From: Phoronis australis
Taxonomy: Eukaryota > Phoronida > Phoronidae
NCBI GenBank assembly: GCA_002633005.1
Contig: NMRA01000119.1
Location: 710,228-774,227 of the forward strand
Direction: 5' to 3'
Length of the DNA: 64,000 nucleotides
Below the pieces are notes generated by a model that saw nothing but the letters and a program-made list of their open reading frames with translations, was not told the origin of the DNA and did not search any database. This document shows positions 1 to 12,479 of this stretch, piece after piece. The position numbers were made by a program, and so were the translations under genes. The number at the start of each line of letters is the position of its first letter. The first letter of the stretch is position 1.

Positions 1-179
1 CAAGGATCAACATAACTTACTGTTTCCTGGTAATGATAATGGGGAAATAATGAACACAAGTGAATGCTTAAGTTGTCAAGAACATGTGACAAAGCATGTA
101 GACACAACACAGGCAAGAAACTTGGGAAACTGACACCACAAATTCACAGAGCAAAAAAACGAGAGAAAGTTCTGTAGAC

Positions 180-510
180 ATTGGTTTCTCCGAAGAAAGG
201 CAATAACTTGCAAGCCTTCACGAAATCACGCGACTGCAAAGCGAGGGTTTCGCAAGTATGATCGGGAACTTACTATCCTTCCTTAGTAAAATGGCAGCCC
301 TTGCAGCGATTGATTAGTGAGGCTAGACTGTTAAATTATGGCGGCCACTGCTGTGATTGGTCGGTGAAGCTGGACAGTTTAAGTGTGGCGGCCACTGCAG
401 TGATTGGTCAGTGAGGCTGGACAGTTAAAGTATGGCAGCCACTGCAGTTATTGGTTGGTGATACTGGAATGTTAAATTATGGAATTGTATTCAGTGTCTT
501 TGTTCCAAAA
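180..510 (+). repeat. Dispersed repeat family R, copy 1
   Basis: The sequence reads as a G/C-richer block with the recurring phrase AAATCACGCGA, then GCAAAGCGAGGGTTTCG, then a TGGCGGCCACTGCAGTGATTGG-like core, then TTAAATTATGG. Recognisable relatives occur at about 18,225-18,440 (plus), 23,459-23,590 (minus), 60,530-60,720 (plus) and 63,400-63,540 (minus). The order of the shared phrases is the same in each. No coding potential is seen. The terminal structure is unclear, so the class of element is not assigned. Confidence 0.65.
292..480 (+). repeat. 47-bp tandem array, four units
   Basis: TGGC starts recur at 292, 339, 386 and 433, and the next unit boundary falls at 480, so the period is exactly 47 bp. 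Each unit contains a GCCACTGCAGTGATTGG-like core followed by a GTGAGGCTGGACAGTTAAA-like tail. The core is present once in other members of repeat family R, so the array looks like a local expansion of one segment of that element. The units differ by a few substitutions each. Confidence 0.85.
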
Positions 511-907
511 AGTGCAAGTTGATATCTTGCTGTCTATGGAACTCAACCCAGGCCTCGCCATCAGGTTCAACAAATGGTCCAGCAATTGGGGAATTTCAGC
601 ACAAAACTTGGGCAGGGAATGTGACACAAACCTGTTGAGGTCCCTCATGAAAAACCATAGTTTAGCACTTTAAGCCCAAAGAATATTTTTTTCAGAAAGT
701 GACCAAACTACTCAAGAAACACGTCTAGCGATTTGAGAAAAGTTTCAATTAAAAGTGGATTTCAAATTTTAAGATACGTCTCAAATAACAGGTTTCAATT
801 AAAAATACATGTAGCTAATACTATATGAGAAGAATGACATGCCTCGAATTTTTCGATAAATCATTTAAACACTATTTCCCCTAATTGTAAGATCATTGTA
901 TGACTCT

Positions 908-1160
908 CTGGTAACGACAGATTTACCACAAACAGATTAAACACCAGATGGAGGAGTTGATTTGCATTATCGACTCAATACTTGTGCGGCGTGTCGCAAT
1001 TTCTAGCGATCACTGCCATCAGAGTAGGGTTAACCTTTCCCATAAAGCAGGGGAGTTGCAGTTTAAACCACCTATTTAGAGGAATTGCGATGGCTGTTTA
1101 AGTTATATGCTTTTCCATTGACGAAAACCTCCGCAAAACAGGGAAATTGCATAGCTGTGT
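908..1160 (+). repeat. Dispersed repeat family K, diverged copy
   Basis: The phrases ATTAAACACCAGATGGAGG, CTGCCATCAGAGTAGGGTTAA, AACCTTTCCCATAAAG and CGATGGCTGTTTAAG line up in order with the block at 38,558-38,800 and its duplicate at 40,140-40,420. The similarity is partial and continuous enough to mark a dispersed repeat of about 250 bp. There is no coding signal. Confidence 0.6.
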
Positions 1161-1494
1161 AGGTGAGAAGGTGAAACAAGATAACCATTAACTTAAGTAG
1201 CTTTTACATTTTAATGCACTGGTGGATACACTGGATGTACAAACTGATGGCTAGCATACTGGCTATACCTATGTATGTACATGTGCTGGTAAAACATGCC
1301 ACACTGTCAAAGCAGGTATGGAAATGGGAGTGATTGATGATTATGGCTACCTGCAGCAGGTACAGATGGAAACTGTGAGATACAGCAGGAAATGTAGTTG
1401 ATGAGTAAGGTGCGGGCACAGTGTTTAAACATCACTCGTTACGTTTGTTTAAATCAAGAAGGTATTGCAAATTTGGTATTTAAACAGAGAAATG

Positions 1495-1925
1495 CAAGGG
1501 AGAGATGCAAATGGCATAATTTTGGGGCGGTAGAGATAATGAGGAGAAGGATAGGGACAGGTAGGATACGGGGGAAGAAAATGGATAAAAGGGGTGGAAG
1601 ATGGGGGAAAGAGGGGTGAGGAGACAGGAAGAGACTCGAGCAAGGACTATTACGGATATAGGGAACAGGGGAAGCTAAGATGGAGATAAAGACAGAAAAA
1701 GAAAAGGGGTGGAACAGGAGTTAAAAGGGGAAGAAGCCGATGTACGGAAGGGGCATGGAGAGGGGGAGGAGGAACAGGAGGGATGGGGGGTAAAAAGGGG
1801 TAGCGGAGACAAGTGACAGGAGGCGATGCAGTAGGAAATGGGGGAGAGAACACAACAGGAAAACAGGGGGAACAGGACAAGGGAAAATGGAAGACAGGAG
1901 AGGGCATGGATAATGGAAGGGCTGG
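1495..1925 (+). repeat. Purine-rich (G/A) tract of about 430 bp
   Basis: The plus strand is almost all A and G for over 400 bases, with repeated AGG, GGGG and GAAAA blocks. Several pyrimidine-only ORFs appear on the minus strand only because of this bias. Between 1,761 and 1,800 there are four runs of at least three G with short spacers, so a quadruplex is possible there. No gene is indicated. Confidence 0.8.
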
Positions 1926-3009
1926 GAGTCTACAGATGACGCAGGGTAACGTATCCAGTACAATTAAAAATAATTAGATTCCACTGGTTTCATTTTCAAT
2001 CATTTTGAATAAAGCACAAAAGAATTGTGCATAAAAATTCGGCAATTGATTTTTAGATACTGACAAATGAAGTCAGCCTTTAAGAAGAAAATTTCCATAT
2101 TTACATTCAAACTCTTAAATTCAGTCAAGTGAGAAAGACCCATCTTCACAATCCATTGCATTCAGACATATGTTATAATTTAATGGTTATACATCACCAC
2201 TTGAAATGAATTAAAAACACACGCGCAGAATTTTGTTGGGGATTCTCATGGAAAACATGAGAAAACAAGTCTGGCAAAAATAAACTCTAAACAGTTTTGT
2301 TAAGTATCAGATTCCATTTGTTTTTCTATTATTTTGATGTCGATGTGTACTGTCTTACAACAGTGCAAGAGAGGAGCGATGTTAAACCACCAATGTTTTC
2401 AACAAAAACATGAGGAGTATAAATTTTAACAACAAATCAAAACCCTCATTTTACACAAAAAGTAAATGGATATTCAATTTCAAGCTCGTACAGTCTAGTA
2501 CTTTCAGAGTTTTTTCAATAGGGTAGAGTCAAAAGAAATTGTCGCTTCAATAATTTGGTTGCAATGTTGATGAAATGCAAAGTGCGATTTAAAGATACAG
2601 CCGGTTGATTCTGTAAAGAAACGGTGAAAGCTGCACTAAATAATGGACGTCAATGTCCTTGAACACAAAGATATATCGCTTTATAATGTTTGAGTAGATT
2701 TTTCAAATTCATTCCGATGTTGAAAGTGTTCAGTCAACTTCGGTGAATCGACATGGAGCATGGACATGAAAGGGTGTTTTAAAGGGTAGGACTTGCAAGC
2801 CTATCGTGAAATCTACCCAATTCAAGCAAAACCAATTGCCAAAACTTATCTTTGTTCCTAGGCTTCTAACAATAGTGAATGTCCAGAGTTTCTCAAAACA
2901 TTGTACTTTCCCTTGCCCACGAAACTGCAGTAAGATTTTACGATGATATAACAAGTCAGCAAAGTTCACCAGAAACCAATGACTTATGATGGCAAGCATG
3001 ACAGTGGCT

Positions 3010-3310
3010 GATGGCAATGATGAAGATGATGGCAATGATAAATGATGGCTATGAATGAATGAATGACAATGATGGCGATGATGACGATGGTGGTGACGAT
3101 AACCAATGATGACAGTCATGACAATGATAATGATAGTAAATTATGCAAGGTATGATGACAATGATAATGATGATGATAATGAATGACGGTGATGATGATG
3201 ATGATGATGATGATAATGATAATGACAGGGATGATGATGACGATGATAATGACGGACATGATGATGATAGCGCATAGTGCAAGGTATCAGTATGATGATA
3301 GTGATGATGG
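3010..3310 (+). repeat. GAT/ATG microsatellite with GATAAT variants
   Basis: A run of GATGATGAT units mixed with GATAAT and GACGAT extends over about 300 bases and is purest at about 3,190-3,215. The long histidine- and serine-rich minus-strand ORFs over this block are products of the repeat, not genes. Confidence 0.9.
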
Positions 3311-4704
3311 CAATAGCTGAGACTTGTGTTAAAATCACCTTCACAACAGCAATAATTGTTGTGCCAATTTTGTATAAATAACTGTGTGATACTATCACTA
3401 TCATAGAACTACATACAGCATGTGTTCCAGCAATGCCAAAGGTTAAACTGTTCTTCTTGTCAAGCACATGAGAGTGACAAATATCCTGTTTCCCAAGGGC
3501 TTATCAGTGGAAACAATCCAGTGTACAGAATATTTGCAAATCCCTTTCAACATGAATCATGACTAAATAAACAAGCATCAAGCTATCTTTAAGATTGTGA
3601 GCCAGGAAACAAGTCACATGCTTGGACATCACCCTCATCTAACCTCACTGACCAGTGGTCAATCAGGTCACATTAAGAACTGTTGACAGCACCTATGAAA
3701 CAATAAGAGAAAGCAAACAACAGGAAACATTCTTGTCCCAACTCTTCAAGGCTGTGAAATCATAATGGCAACTCTTTCACATGACCCATTTCTTAAGTTG
3801 GAGTGCAAGTTAACAGGGACAAAAAGCTACCTTTTCACTTGAGATTTTGACATTTTTGTAAGAATTAGTTTGAAAATAACACCATGCAGCAGTGGCAATT
3901 TTACGGCATGCTGGTCGCAAACAAAAATGCTGGAAAATATCCATGCTTGGATTAAATCCATACAAGTGTGCAAGACGCTATTCCCCAACTACATCAGTGC
4001 CATCTGGTGAAAAGGTACATCATGTAGCCACTATACAAGAAAATTGTTATTATAGTTTTAATTCAATAGAAAAATAAAGCATCACATAACATTACTTCAA
4101 GTTCTGGTGGACATGCCGCTCCTTGAACTATGCAGTTGAAGATGCGGCTATTTTGTGATTGACCAGCAAGACTAACTCGAGAACAGCAAAAGACAGGCTA
4201 TTTCTAAAATGGCTAGCACATGGTTCTTTTAGGTTATTGACATTGTTCATCCATTTCCACTGACATTGTCAGCACCTGCTGCACAGACATTAAATCCTTG
4301 AACTATCCTTCATCTGTGAATCAATAGGTGATGGTCAATTCCTCAGTTTTAAACAAGCGATAAAAAAGGCAGATTACCTCACTGAAAATAATCGCGAGTA
4401 TTGTTTTATGACAAGTCACACAGTACGAACAAATCTAGTTACTGGAGAAAAAATTTTCCCTTCATTTTTGCCACGACATTGATGTAATCAAGTTGTCACT
4501 AGTCTGCAATGTTGTGTGAAGAGTTACCATAGTTAATTTTCATAGCAAGAAGTTAAACTTATTTCAATTGTAGTCGAATATATGTGATATCAGCATTTGA
4601 AAAACTTCATTCACAAAATCCATTTGCCTATAATGCTTATAACAGAAGAAATCTTCTAACCAGATGTGACTTTTGCATATGAAAATCGCACTTTGCCTTA
4701 CTTG

Positions 4705-4855
4705 AATCGACCAGTGGGTACTCTAATGCCAAACTGGTTCAGAGCCAGTGGGTACTCTAATACCAAACTGGTTTTGCCAGTGGGTAGGGCCTACCCTAAT
4801 ACCACACTGGTTTATGGCCAGTGGGTACCCTACTCTAACACCACACTGGTTTAAA
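4705..4855 (+). repeat. Short tandem repeats with CCAGTGGGTA and ACTGGTT
   Basis: Four degenerate units of about 33-45 bases each contain CCAGTGGGTA, then CTCTAATACCA or a variant, then AAACTGGTT or CACTGGTT. CCAGTGGG and ACTGGTT partly complement each other, so each unit could form a small hairpin. Confidence 0.75.
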
Positions 4856-5004
4856 ATTGACCTATGTTGTTTGAGCTGTGAGATAAGTAACTCAAGTTGA
4901 ACTCCAGTCTCACAAGTATGGGAAGCCAAAATGGAAAAATCCAGGGTACCTATTTTCCATTTAAGAATTAAAATCTTTGCAGTACCAAAAAAACAAACTG
5001 AAAC

Positions 5005-5460
5005 CAAAATTTATCATGCCTGGACCAATAATTTATCACGTCAGGACCGAAAATTTATCATGCCAGGACAGAAAAGTTTTCACGCCAGGAAACCATGTGA
5101 CCATCCCCTATCAGACAATGTCACCGTAACACTCGGATATATTTAAGTCTAATGTTTGTAAGTGTACATCGGCTTGTTGAACAAAGAAGAAATTCAACCT
5201 CAATGTCACGATAAAATGACTGTTGTTGGCGAGAAATTGTTGAACGTTTAGCCAGTGTGTACCTAGTACCGACGTCATCACTTTGAGGGATCAATGCTTG
5301 TGGGTGGTCAGGCATGAAAATTTTCTGGTGTGATAATCTTTAGTCCTGACATACTAAATTTTCTGTCCTGGTGTGTTAAATTTTCGTTCTTGATATGACG
5401 AATTATAGGTACTGATGTGATTTTCATTCCTGACATGATAAACGTTAGTCATTGTTTTTT
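5005..5460. repeat. Pair of inverted degenerate minisatellite arrays
   Basis: At 5,005-5,095 three to four units contain ATTTATCATGCCAGGAC-like phrases. At 5,305-5,450 the reverse complement appears as several units containing GTCCTGGTGTGTTAAATTTT or GTCCTGACATACTAAATTTT. The two arrays are separated by about 210 bases of non-repetitive DNA and are in opposite orientation. Unit length is about 25-30 bases. Confidence 0.65.
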
Positions 5461-5623
5461 GGTCTTGCAGACTGAAAATAGTGTTTTGAGCAGTTTTTAA
5501 TTCTCGCATATATGAAAATTCTGGTTTGGATGTATTTATTTTTGGTCCTGCACAGTACAAACAATGTTTTGGCCTGTGTTTAAATTGTGTATAGACAACA
5601 TGTGTCCTGGAATTTTTCCACTA

Positions 5624-6091
5624 TAGGGCCTTTCATACTAACGTCGAAGCATCGATGGTTTGGGGAGTTGCGGTCAGCATGAACGCTTAACTCCGGTCCT
5701 GGATCGCAGTTAACAGGTGGATTAAATAGCGCAACGTCAACGCTGCAGTACAGTATGAACGCTTAAATTCGATCCAATCGAAGTTATCGCCAGGTGCCAC
5801 TGTTATCGTCAACAGTTACAAGGTAGTGACGTCACTAATAGCTGCTTATATTTGCTCTAATAATAACCAATCGATTAAAAAATAAGTTTAATGTCACGTA
5901 GCACATGTAAATGTTTCCAAATTGAAACATTGAAAAAATCTTAGCGTGCAACGCTACCTTGTGATAACTTCGATGACGACAGCAGCACCAACCGCTTACT
6001 TGGATGTTCATTAACTACCGAAGCCAGTAACTGCTGTGTTTAGGTGGACACTCTGCTCAGACCAGAGTTAGGTCAATATGAAAGGGTCTTA
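5624..6091 (+). mobile_element. MITE-like element family M1, copy 1
   Basis: The block starts with TAGGGCCTTTCATACTAACG and ends with TATGAAAGGGTCTTA, giving imperfect terminal inverted repeats. It has no ORF of note. A second copy, in the opposite orientation, lies at 24,611-25,122. Shared interior phrases include CGATGGTTTGGGGAGTTGCGG, GTTAACAGGTGGAT and ACCAATCGATT. The length of about 470 bp and lack of coding fit a non-autonomous DNA transposon. A TA target duplication is possible but not proven. Confidence 0.8.
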
Positions 6092-8130
6092 TGGCTTTCC
6101 ATTGACAAGTGCTCTCCTTGTGGTAGGAGTGGTCTGTAGTCCCATAACTAATAAAAAGGCCATAATCCTGTTATTGTGTCTAATACTGTAATACTGGAGG
6201 GGATATACAACTTGACATGGAAGGGCCTGGCCTAATTACACAAGTCCTAGAGTGTGTTCTCACTGGTATGTGCATGTATTGGTAATGACCACAAACACTG
6301 GACATACCATACCACTAGTGCACTACTGGCCTGGTACTCATTTGCCAAGTGATAGATAAGGCAGGATGCCAGTCTCCATATTAATTTGCATTCCACCAGA
6401 CTGTATACATAAATCATCCAGAGGCATCTAACATAAAAAACTACATTGCTTTGATGCAACTGAATGCATTTTTTGATTTCTAAATTTAGAACTTTATTGC
6501 TTTGAAGAAAGATCTTGAGGCGGCGACATAAACAAGAGATTTCAATGCACCACCACCACCACACAAATATTTTAGGTTAGACCACAGTATGTCAATGAAC
6601 CACAGGATTAAAGGATTGAGGATTCGCCACTCAGCAGCAGTTTTCAAACTGGAAACGGCGGCAAATGAAAAACAAGAAATCTGACACTATCTAAATGTCC
6701 CACACCAGAAAACTCCCAAACATCTTACACTATCTAAACACAGCTACCGCTATGTACAACAAATGCTTTTTGGAAGAGTTGCTAACAATAAGAATGGACT
6801 CTTGCTTATTCGCATCCAAGTTAAAAGGACACTAAAATCTAACGGGACAGGGTGGAATTTGAGGTGATGTGGGACCTAAGAAAAATGTCCAAATTTGACT
6901 TACTTCTCAGCTTCATTAGAAATATGTGATCGGATTCACATGGAAGTTTCAGATATTATGCTCAATGCAAAGTTATCCAAAACACCATGAGGAATAGTTT
7001 TAAACTGTTCCATTTTTTGTGAGGGGTTACAAAATATAAGACTTTGTTGTTTTTGACTAAAAACGCATAAGACCTATAAAAAGAAAAGAAAAGAAAAGCA
7101 ATGACCTCATCTTTAGCGTTTATATTGAATGAAATTGATATTGTTGACACTGTTGTGTTGTTAGACTATGAAGGTACATTACTTTTTACAAAAAAGGCAG
7201 TGTACCTGTTGACCCTAGAAATTGGCAAAAAGTTTAAAATTAAATTCTAAAGGCTTTTTGCTTTCAGAAAATATGTAGCTTTTCCTTTGTTAAAATCTGT
7301 AGTTTGTAGAGATTTGAGCAGATACACAGATTTGTTGATAAGGTTCTACATAACTCAGTGAGACATGGGCAGAATAGACAGAAGTTATGATGAGGTTCTT
7401 AACACCGGTTTAGGGGAAAAGCAGAATGGAGCAGGATTTACAAAGTCTATAAAAGACATCATTTATGTCAGTGCTCAGATATCACAACAAGCTTTAAGCA
7501 CTTGCAGTGATCTGGAAGTATAAATTGAACATGTATCATCGCATTAAGTCGGGTTCAAAGGGGGGGAATTAAAACATTACAGAAATTCTTTGAACAATAT
7601 TCAACACCTGCGTGTCTACAAAATGTTTATCACAATCATATCCTAGTATATCATACAAGCTGATGACTAATGAACTCTTTTATCAACATGTAAGACGTAT
7701 ATGATGTACATATATTATATGTTTACACAAGACATTACTGTGATAAACAAGAAACCACTGGACAAATAACCGAAATAACTGGATCACTGAACTTTAAAAC
7801 TCTGACCCGTTTTAGTGGTGTGGACCACGTGCGATTGAAATCATCCCAGGATGTCGTAAAAATTCACTAAAAATGTCCCACTTTGTCACAAATAAAAATT
7901 CTACATGACATGCACAATTGAGGTGAATTTTACATTCAAAGGCAAACAATAAATGGCAAATATCAGCATAACAGTGAAGAGTTCATTGACTTCACGCCAG
8001 ACAAAGATAAGGCGAAGAAAGGATAGTCCACTTCACAAGTGAACTGCCAAACTCCCACCTGTCTCAGGGGAAATGAAGGTCCTTTTACATCAACTTCCCT
8101 CTAGCACAAGAGGTGTATCGTTTAGTTGAA

Positions 8131-8517
8131 CCTTTCACACTGGCATCAGAGATTAAAGTAATTGTTTGTTGGTACTTGGATCATCAAAACGATCACAAGA
8201 GGATGGTATGAAAACGTTGTGTATACGTAATTTTTCAAATATGGAGAATCGTGTTTGGATATGAAATGAAGATCTTGTAACACTAGAATTATGAAAATTT
8301 GAAATAAAAGATTATCAAGTAATGATACAACGGTTGCCATTACCGATAGCGACACCTGCCGATAACTGTGATAACACTGAGGTTAACCCTGAATTCCACA
8401 TCAAATCGCCGATACACAGCAATTAAATGCACCTATATTACGGCAAAATTTAAGTGTGGTTTTAACTTCGGCACTAAACATTATGTCAACGCCTTAACAC
8501 TGGCGTGAAAGGTTTTT
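8131..8517. mobile_element. Possible MITE with AACCTTTCAC ends
   Basis: AACCTTTCACACTGGCA near 8,131 is matched in reverse complement by ACTGGCGTGAAAGGTT near 8,515. The interior shows no coding signal. The inverted ends are short and imperfect, so this is a tentative call. Confidence 0.4.
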
Positions 8518-9688
8518 ACGAGACTAACATTTGATGATACAATCAAAGTACATACAGTGCAGCACACACAAATCGAATGTCAAGACAACCTTCCAATACT
8601 CAGTCAACATAATTTATTATTACATGACCACTGACGCTTCTGTCCTCTGATTGGCCAAAATGCGGCGCAACAACATGCAATAGAGCCTAATATTGACAAA
8701 CTTGGTATGGAATATCACTTTCCATTCGTGCCACCCAGACATCAGATGTCGCTATTTACGACCTAACCAATCAGACGCTACAAAAACCATACACCCTGAC
8801 CGCAAAGCAAGCAGACGATGTCAGTACCTGACAGTAGATAAGAACAAGCTAATCTAATAAGAGACGGAAAGATAAAAAGAATGAAGTATCAGTGGTCACA
8901 TAATAAAATCACACATAGACCGATTCCTTCGGTGTATAAAGGTCACATGGTCTTCGGTAGAGCAATATTGTCCTCAGAGCTTGGTCTCAGACAATAGCCC
9001 TTTCCCTTGGTCCATATCACCAGATAACATCTTTGGGATCAGCGCAATTGTGTATAGTACCGGTATTCAAATTCTGTATCAGTGCAGAAACTTGTACTCG
9101 CGCAGGCAAAGTTCATCCTTTAGAAATTATGGATAGATGTTGGACTCCTTCATCTGCCAGTGACTGGCAGCAGGGGCGGATCCAGGATTTTTAGCAAAGG
9201 GGGGCAGGGCAGAGCCTAAGCCAGGATTTTGCCAATCAGACATTCGCACCCCGATTGGAATGGAATCTGGGAGTTTTAGGAGGGGACCATGGCCCCGTTG
9301 GCCTCCTTTAAATTCACCACTGGGCAGAGTCCAAAAGAGGGGTATTTTTTTCAAAACATGGGAATGTCACATGAACCAATGAAGAAACAGTGAGTGACTT
9401 GTTCTGCAGATTTGTTTTCTGTCGCCATAGAGACTAATTTGAAATTTGATACATGACATGTTTGTCTGGCCTGCAAACTTGAGGGAAATTTATCATTTGG
9501 AAAGCATATGATACATTTATTGGTGTTTGGCACCAATTCAATGTCTGAATTCTTAGGATACAAATGCCAAGTATGGACACTTACGAACCAGAAGGTGCAT
9601 TACAGAATTATTGATGTAAAAACTCTGAAACAATAATAGCAAAATGTCACCGTCACGATATGATAGAGGTCTTCATAATGTCACTCAC

Positions 9689-9774
9689 CTTGCAACCTTC
9701 ACAGGTGATAACGCCGTAGTGGACTCCAGAACTTTTGTCACCACACACCTTACAAGGTATTACCTCGATGTGGG
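9689..9774 (-). CDS. ROR: ROR/HR3-type nuclear receptor, first zinc-finger exon
   Basis: This 86-base exon on the minus strand encodes the first zinc finger of an NR1F-class orphan nuclear receptor, a DNA-binding transcription factor. The translation contains [18 protein letters not shown] followed by VITCEGCK. It holds the four zinc-binding cysteines (CxxC then CxxC) and the start of the P-box. The flanking HIEVIPCK resembles the (A)QIEIIPCK motif that precedes the finger in vertebrate ROR and insect HR3. The exon starts after TTTCATTTCAG with two bases of a split codon and ends AAG before a consensus GTGAGT donor, so it is phase 1 in and phase 0 out. As I recall, vertebrate ROR genes have a matching short finger exon. 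The next exon, expected to start GFFRR, was not found in the window, so the gene runs off the left edge. Confidence 0.95.
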
Positions 9775-12479
9775 CTGAAATGAAAAAGAGAACACATTGA
9801 GGACATGTGATACACCAATAGCATTGAAAAATAACCAAAGCTGGGTTTAAAACATCCTTTTAATTCCTGTCCACGTGATACAACAGTCGCACCGGATTGC
9901 TGTTACTGTGTAGTCAAGATGCTGTGCCTCCATTTTTGACACCTGATGTCGCAATTAATCTGTCGTGCGACGGATAGTCCATGCTATCTCACTTTGACAA
10001 ATCCCGGAACTCACGAGATCACTGGCCAATCAATCACCATTAGTAAGACCCAAAAACTGCTTTAGACTACATAAGCACGTCCACAGTTGCTCTCATTACC
10101 AAGTCCAACTGTTTATCTCGACTTCTTCATGATAGACAAAATAGATGCAACTTTTTTGTTTAGAAAGAATTGTATCTTAGTTATTGCTCGAGACCGGGCT
10201 CTGTTGACACGGTGTGTCATTTTATTTGACCCTGAGCATGGCCTCACGCAATAGTAAATCTTAATAAGACCAAAAATCACACTTCTCATTTGATTATGAA
10301 GCAAGTTGAGACCAACTTCATAGCGGCAAGTTCTCTAAATCCTAAGTTAGTTTCATCAACAGAACGCGGGTTTATACTAACTTTAAGGAAGAAAAGTATG
10401 TACAACGTAACATTAAATGACTGAAAATATTAATGCGGATACAAATAGCTCGCTAGCATCGCGAAGAAGGCACCGGTCTTGAAACGAGCAAACAATTTTT
10501 GGGACCCGTCCCCTCCCCTGGATCTTTCGAAGGATGCACTGCCAGTCATCTTAAATGCTCAGTTTGTTTAAAGCTGGAATGTTATCATTTTCTGTCAGAA
10601 TGTTAACTTTTGTAATAGACCACTTATCACTATTAAACTGGTCTCAACTTGTTAACATAGCTTGTGACCAGGCTCAATGAACAGGCTTGAACAGGCGTTT
10701 CCTTTTCCTTTTAAGTTATGTAGCAATGCTACAGTGAAAAATGCCTTGGCGGCAAATGATAATTTGGGGGACAGCGTCGTCTGTTCTACGTTCTAGTTTG
10801 GGTTTACAGTGTTATAAATTCTTTACGATTATTGTGCCACCAAGTTGCCACTGTTGTGGGATATTCTCAAAGTATCCAGGAATGAAAGAAATTCCATCTC
10901 CTCTCTGTCAACTCAGCACATCTGGACCAACAGATGGGAATGGAAATGCAGTCACCTGACACACTTAAAAACATTTTGCTATTCTGGCAACCAGGGCAGC
11001 AATTTAGCACTTGGAATTTTCATTAAATTGTGTTGGGATCAATCAGTGCGCTTCGACAACAGTTGCACCTATTGCATGCCGCCGGTGAGTTCAGAGGGGG
11101 TAAGATTGACTTGGTCCCTAGCCATGGTTTTGAAGTGCTTAAGTAATTCACAGCGCTACGTAAATGTGGCCTAATTTTGATATTTTTAATTTTGGTATTT
11201 TAATTTTATTTGACTGGGTTCAAACTAACAAAATAATATCGTATTAAACGAGAGTAGCAATATCCGTAAGGTCAAAGTGCTTTTAATGTGTGCTCTCATG
11301 AAACACAATATAAACTCACCCTAAACATGACAACCACAACAAGCTGGCACTATTTTTCTTGGCAATAACAACTAACCCAGATTCCAACATTTAATGGCAC
11401 AGTGGGTGACCCCAGATAGGGGAGCTGCACTGAAAGCAGACTAAAACCAGGACTAAAAATCACTTGTCTCCTACATAACTAAGAGAACATCAGGTCAAAC
11501 CACAAACATTTAAGTTCATTCCCAGACAGCAAACTTTGCATAATTGAGTGTGGGGGTGATTACATAGAGCTGCTGTTTTTAATAATTCTAAATCCAAGCA
11601 GATAACCACCCACAACAAGGCCCCAATTGCCAGAAGACATGAGCCAGTGTCACGCACAGCTCACATTCAGCTAAAAAACCCTGTGGAAAAAATACATGGT
11701 TGGCTAACTTGACAACTTGTTAGCAAGCCAACAATGTTTGCACTTCACGGCAAATGTGTTCAGAAAACAGTCTGGCCCTTTCAAGTAGAAAAAAAAACAA
11801 AGGTGTGAAAGGTAAGCTACTGAATATTAATTTCATCTGACTGGATGTTTAAATAAATGATAATGTCAACATCACAGATCCTGATATGAAATTGAAGACA
11901 AGCACCGAGACACCGGTCGTTATCATGACGTTTTGCTACTTTTATAAATCATCAATGAATGAGTCATAGTCAAACATAAGTATATGTGGGCCCTTAATAA
12001 CAATTTTGTTTCACCAAAAATCTTCAAAACTGCAGATTTTAACTCAGTGACATTAGAGCGCTTGTAGAACTTGATTTCTTACTTGTTGCCAATCTGCCTT
12101 GAATTGGGTCATGCGTCCACGTGTTGTTAGTAAAATTTAGAAAAAAAGGTTCATTCAAAGCAAAACAATGGAATCATTAACAAGACTAAATTTTGTTTGA
12201 CAAGAAAGTTCAACATGAAATCTCAAAAAAATGCTGTTATAGATTTCGAAAATATCATTTCGCTTTCGTTTTAGGACACCAATTATAATCGAATTATAGG
12301 GGGGAAGCTGAAATGAGTAGCAAGCCGGAAGAGTTTTTAAGAGAGCGGTTGTTTCACGTAACACTTATGTAAAATCATTAGTTTCTTCCCTGTACCTGAT
12401 GACAAATAATAATTTACCTCTTGTGCCGTTTCAAAGCCACCTTTGACCGCAAAAACTGGCATGACGAAACTAAAGGTAT

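Larger units (their letters stand above)
1..9688. other. Left flank: probable ROR intron, repeats only
   Basis: This stretch lies downstream of the ROR first-zinc-finger exon on the minus strand, so it is most simply the following intron and perhaps more of the gene. I looked on the minus strand for the next DNA-binding-domain exon, which should begin with a GFFRR-like motif and carry a second set of four cysteines, and did not find it. What I can name is a 47-bp tandem array, a purine-rich tract, an ATG/GAT microsatellite, short tandem arrays at 4.7-5.5 kb and two MITE-like elements. Each has its own entry. Short ORFs elsewhere in the stretch look random. Confidence 0.5.

Noticed and set aside
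1650-1963. Pro/Leu-rich minus-strand ORFs
   Set aside because: The complement of a purine tract. The composition explains the open frames.
2730-3467. Minus-strand ORFs rich in His and Ser
   Set aside because: They follow the GAT/ATG microsatellite and have no other support.
4705-5110. A CRISPR-like repeat array
   Set aside because: Units are degenerate, spacing is irregular and there are no unique spacers. The DNA is eukaryotic.
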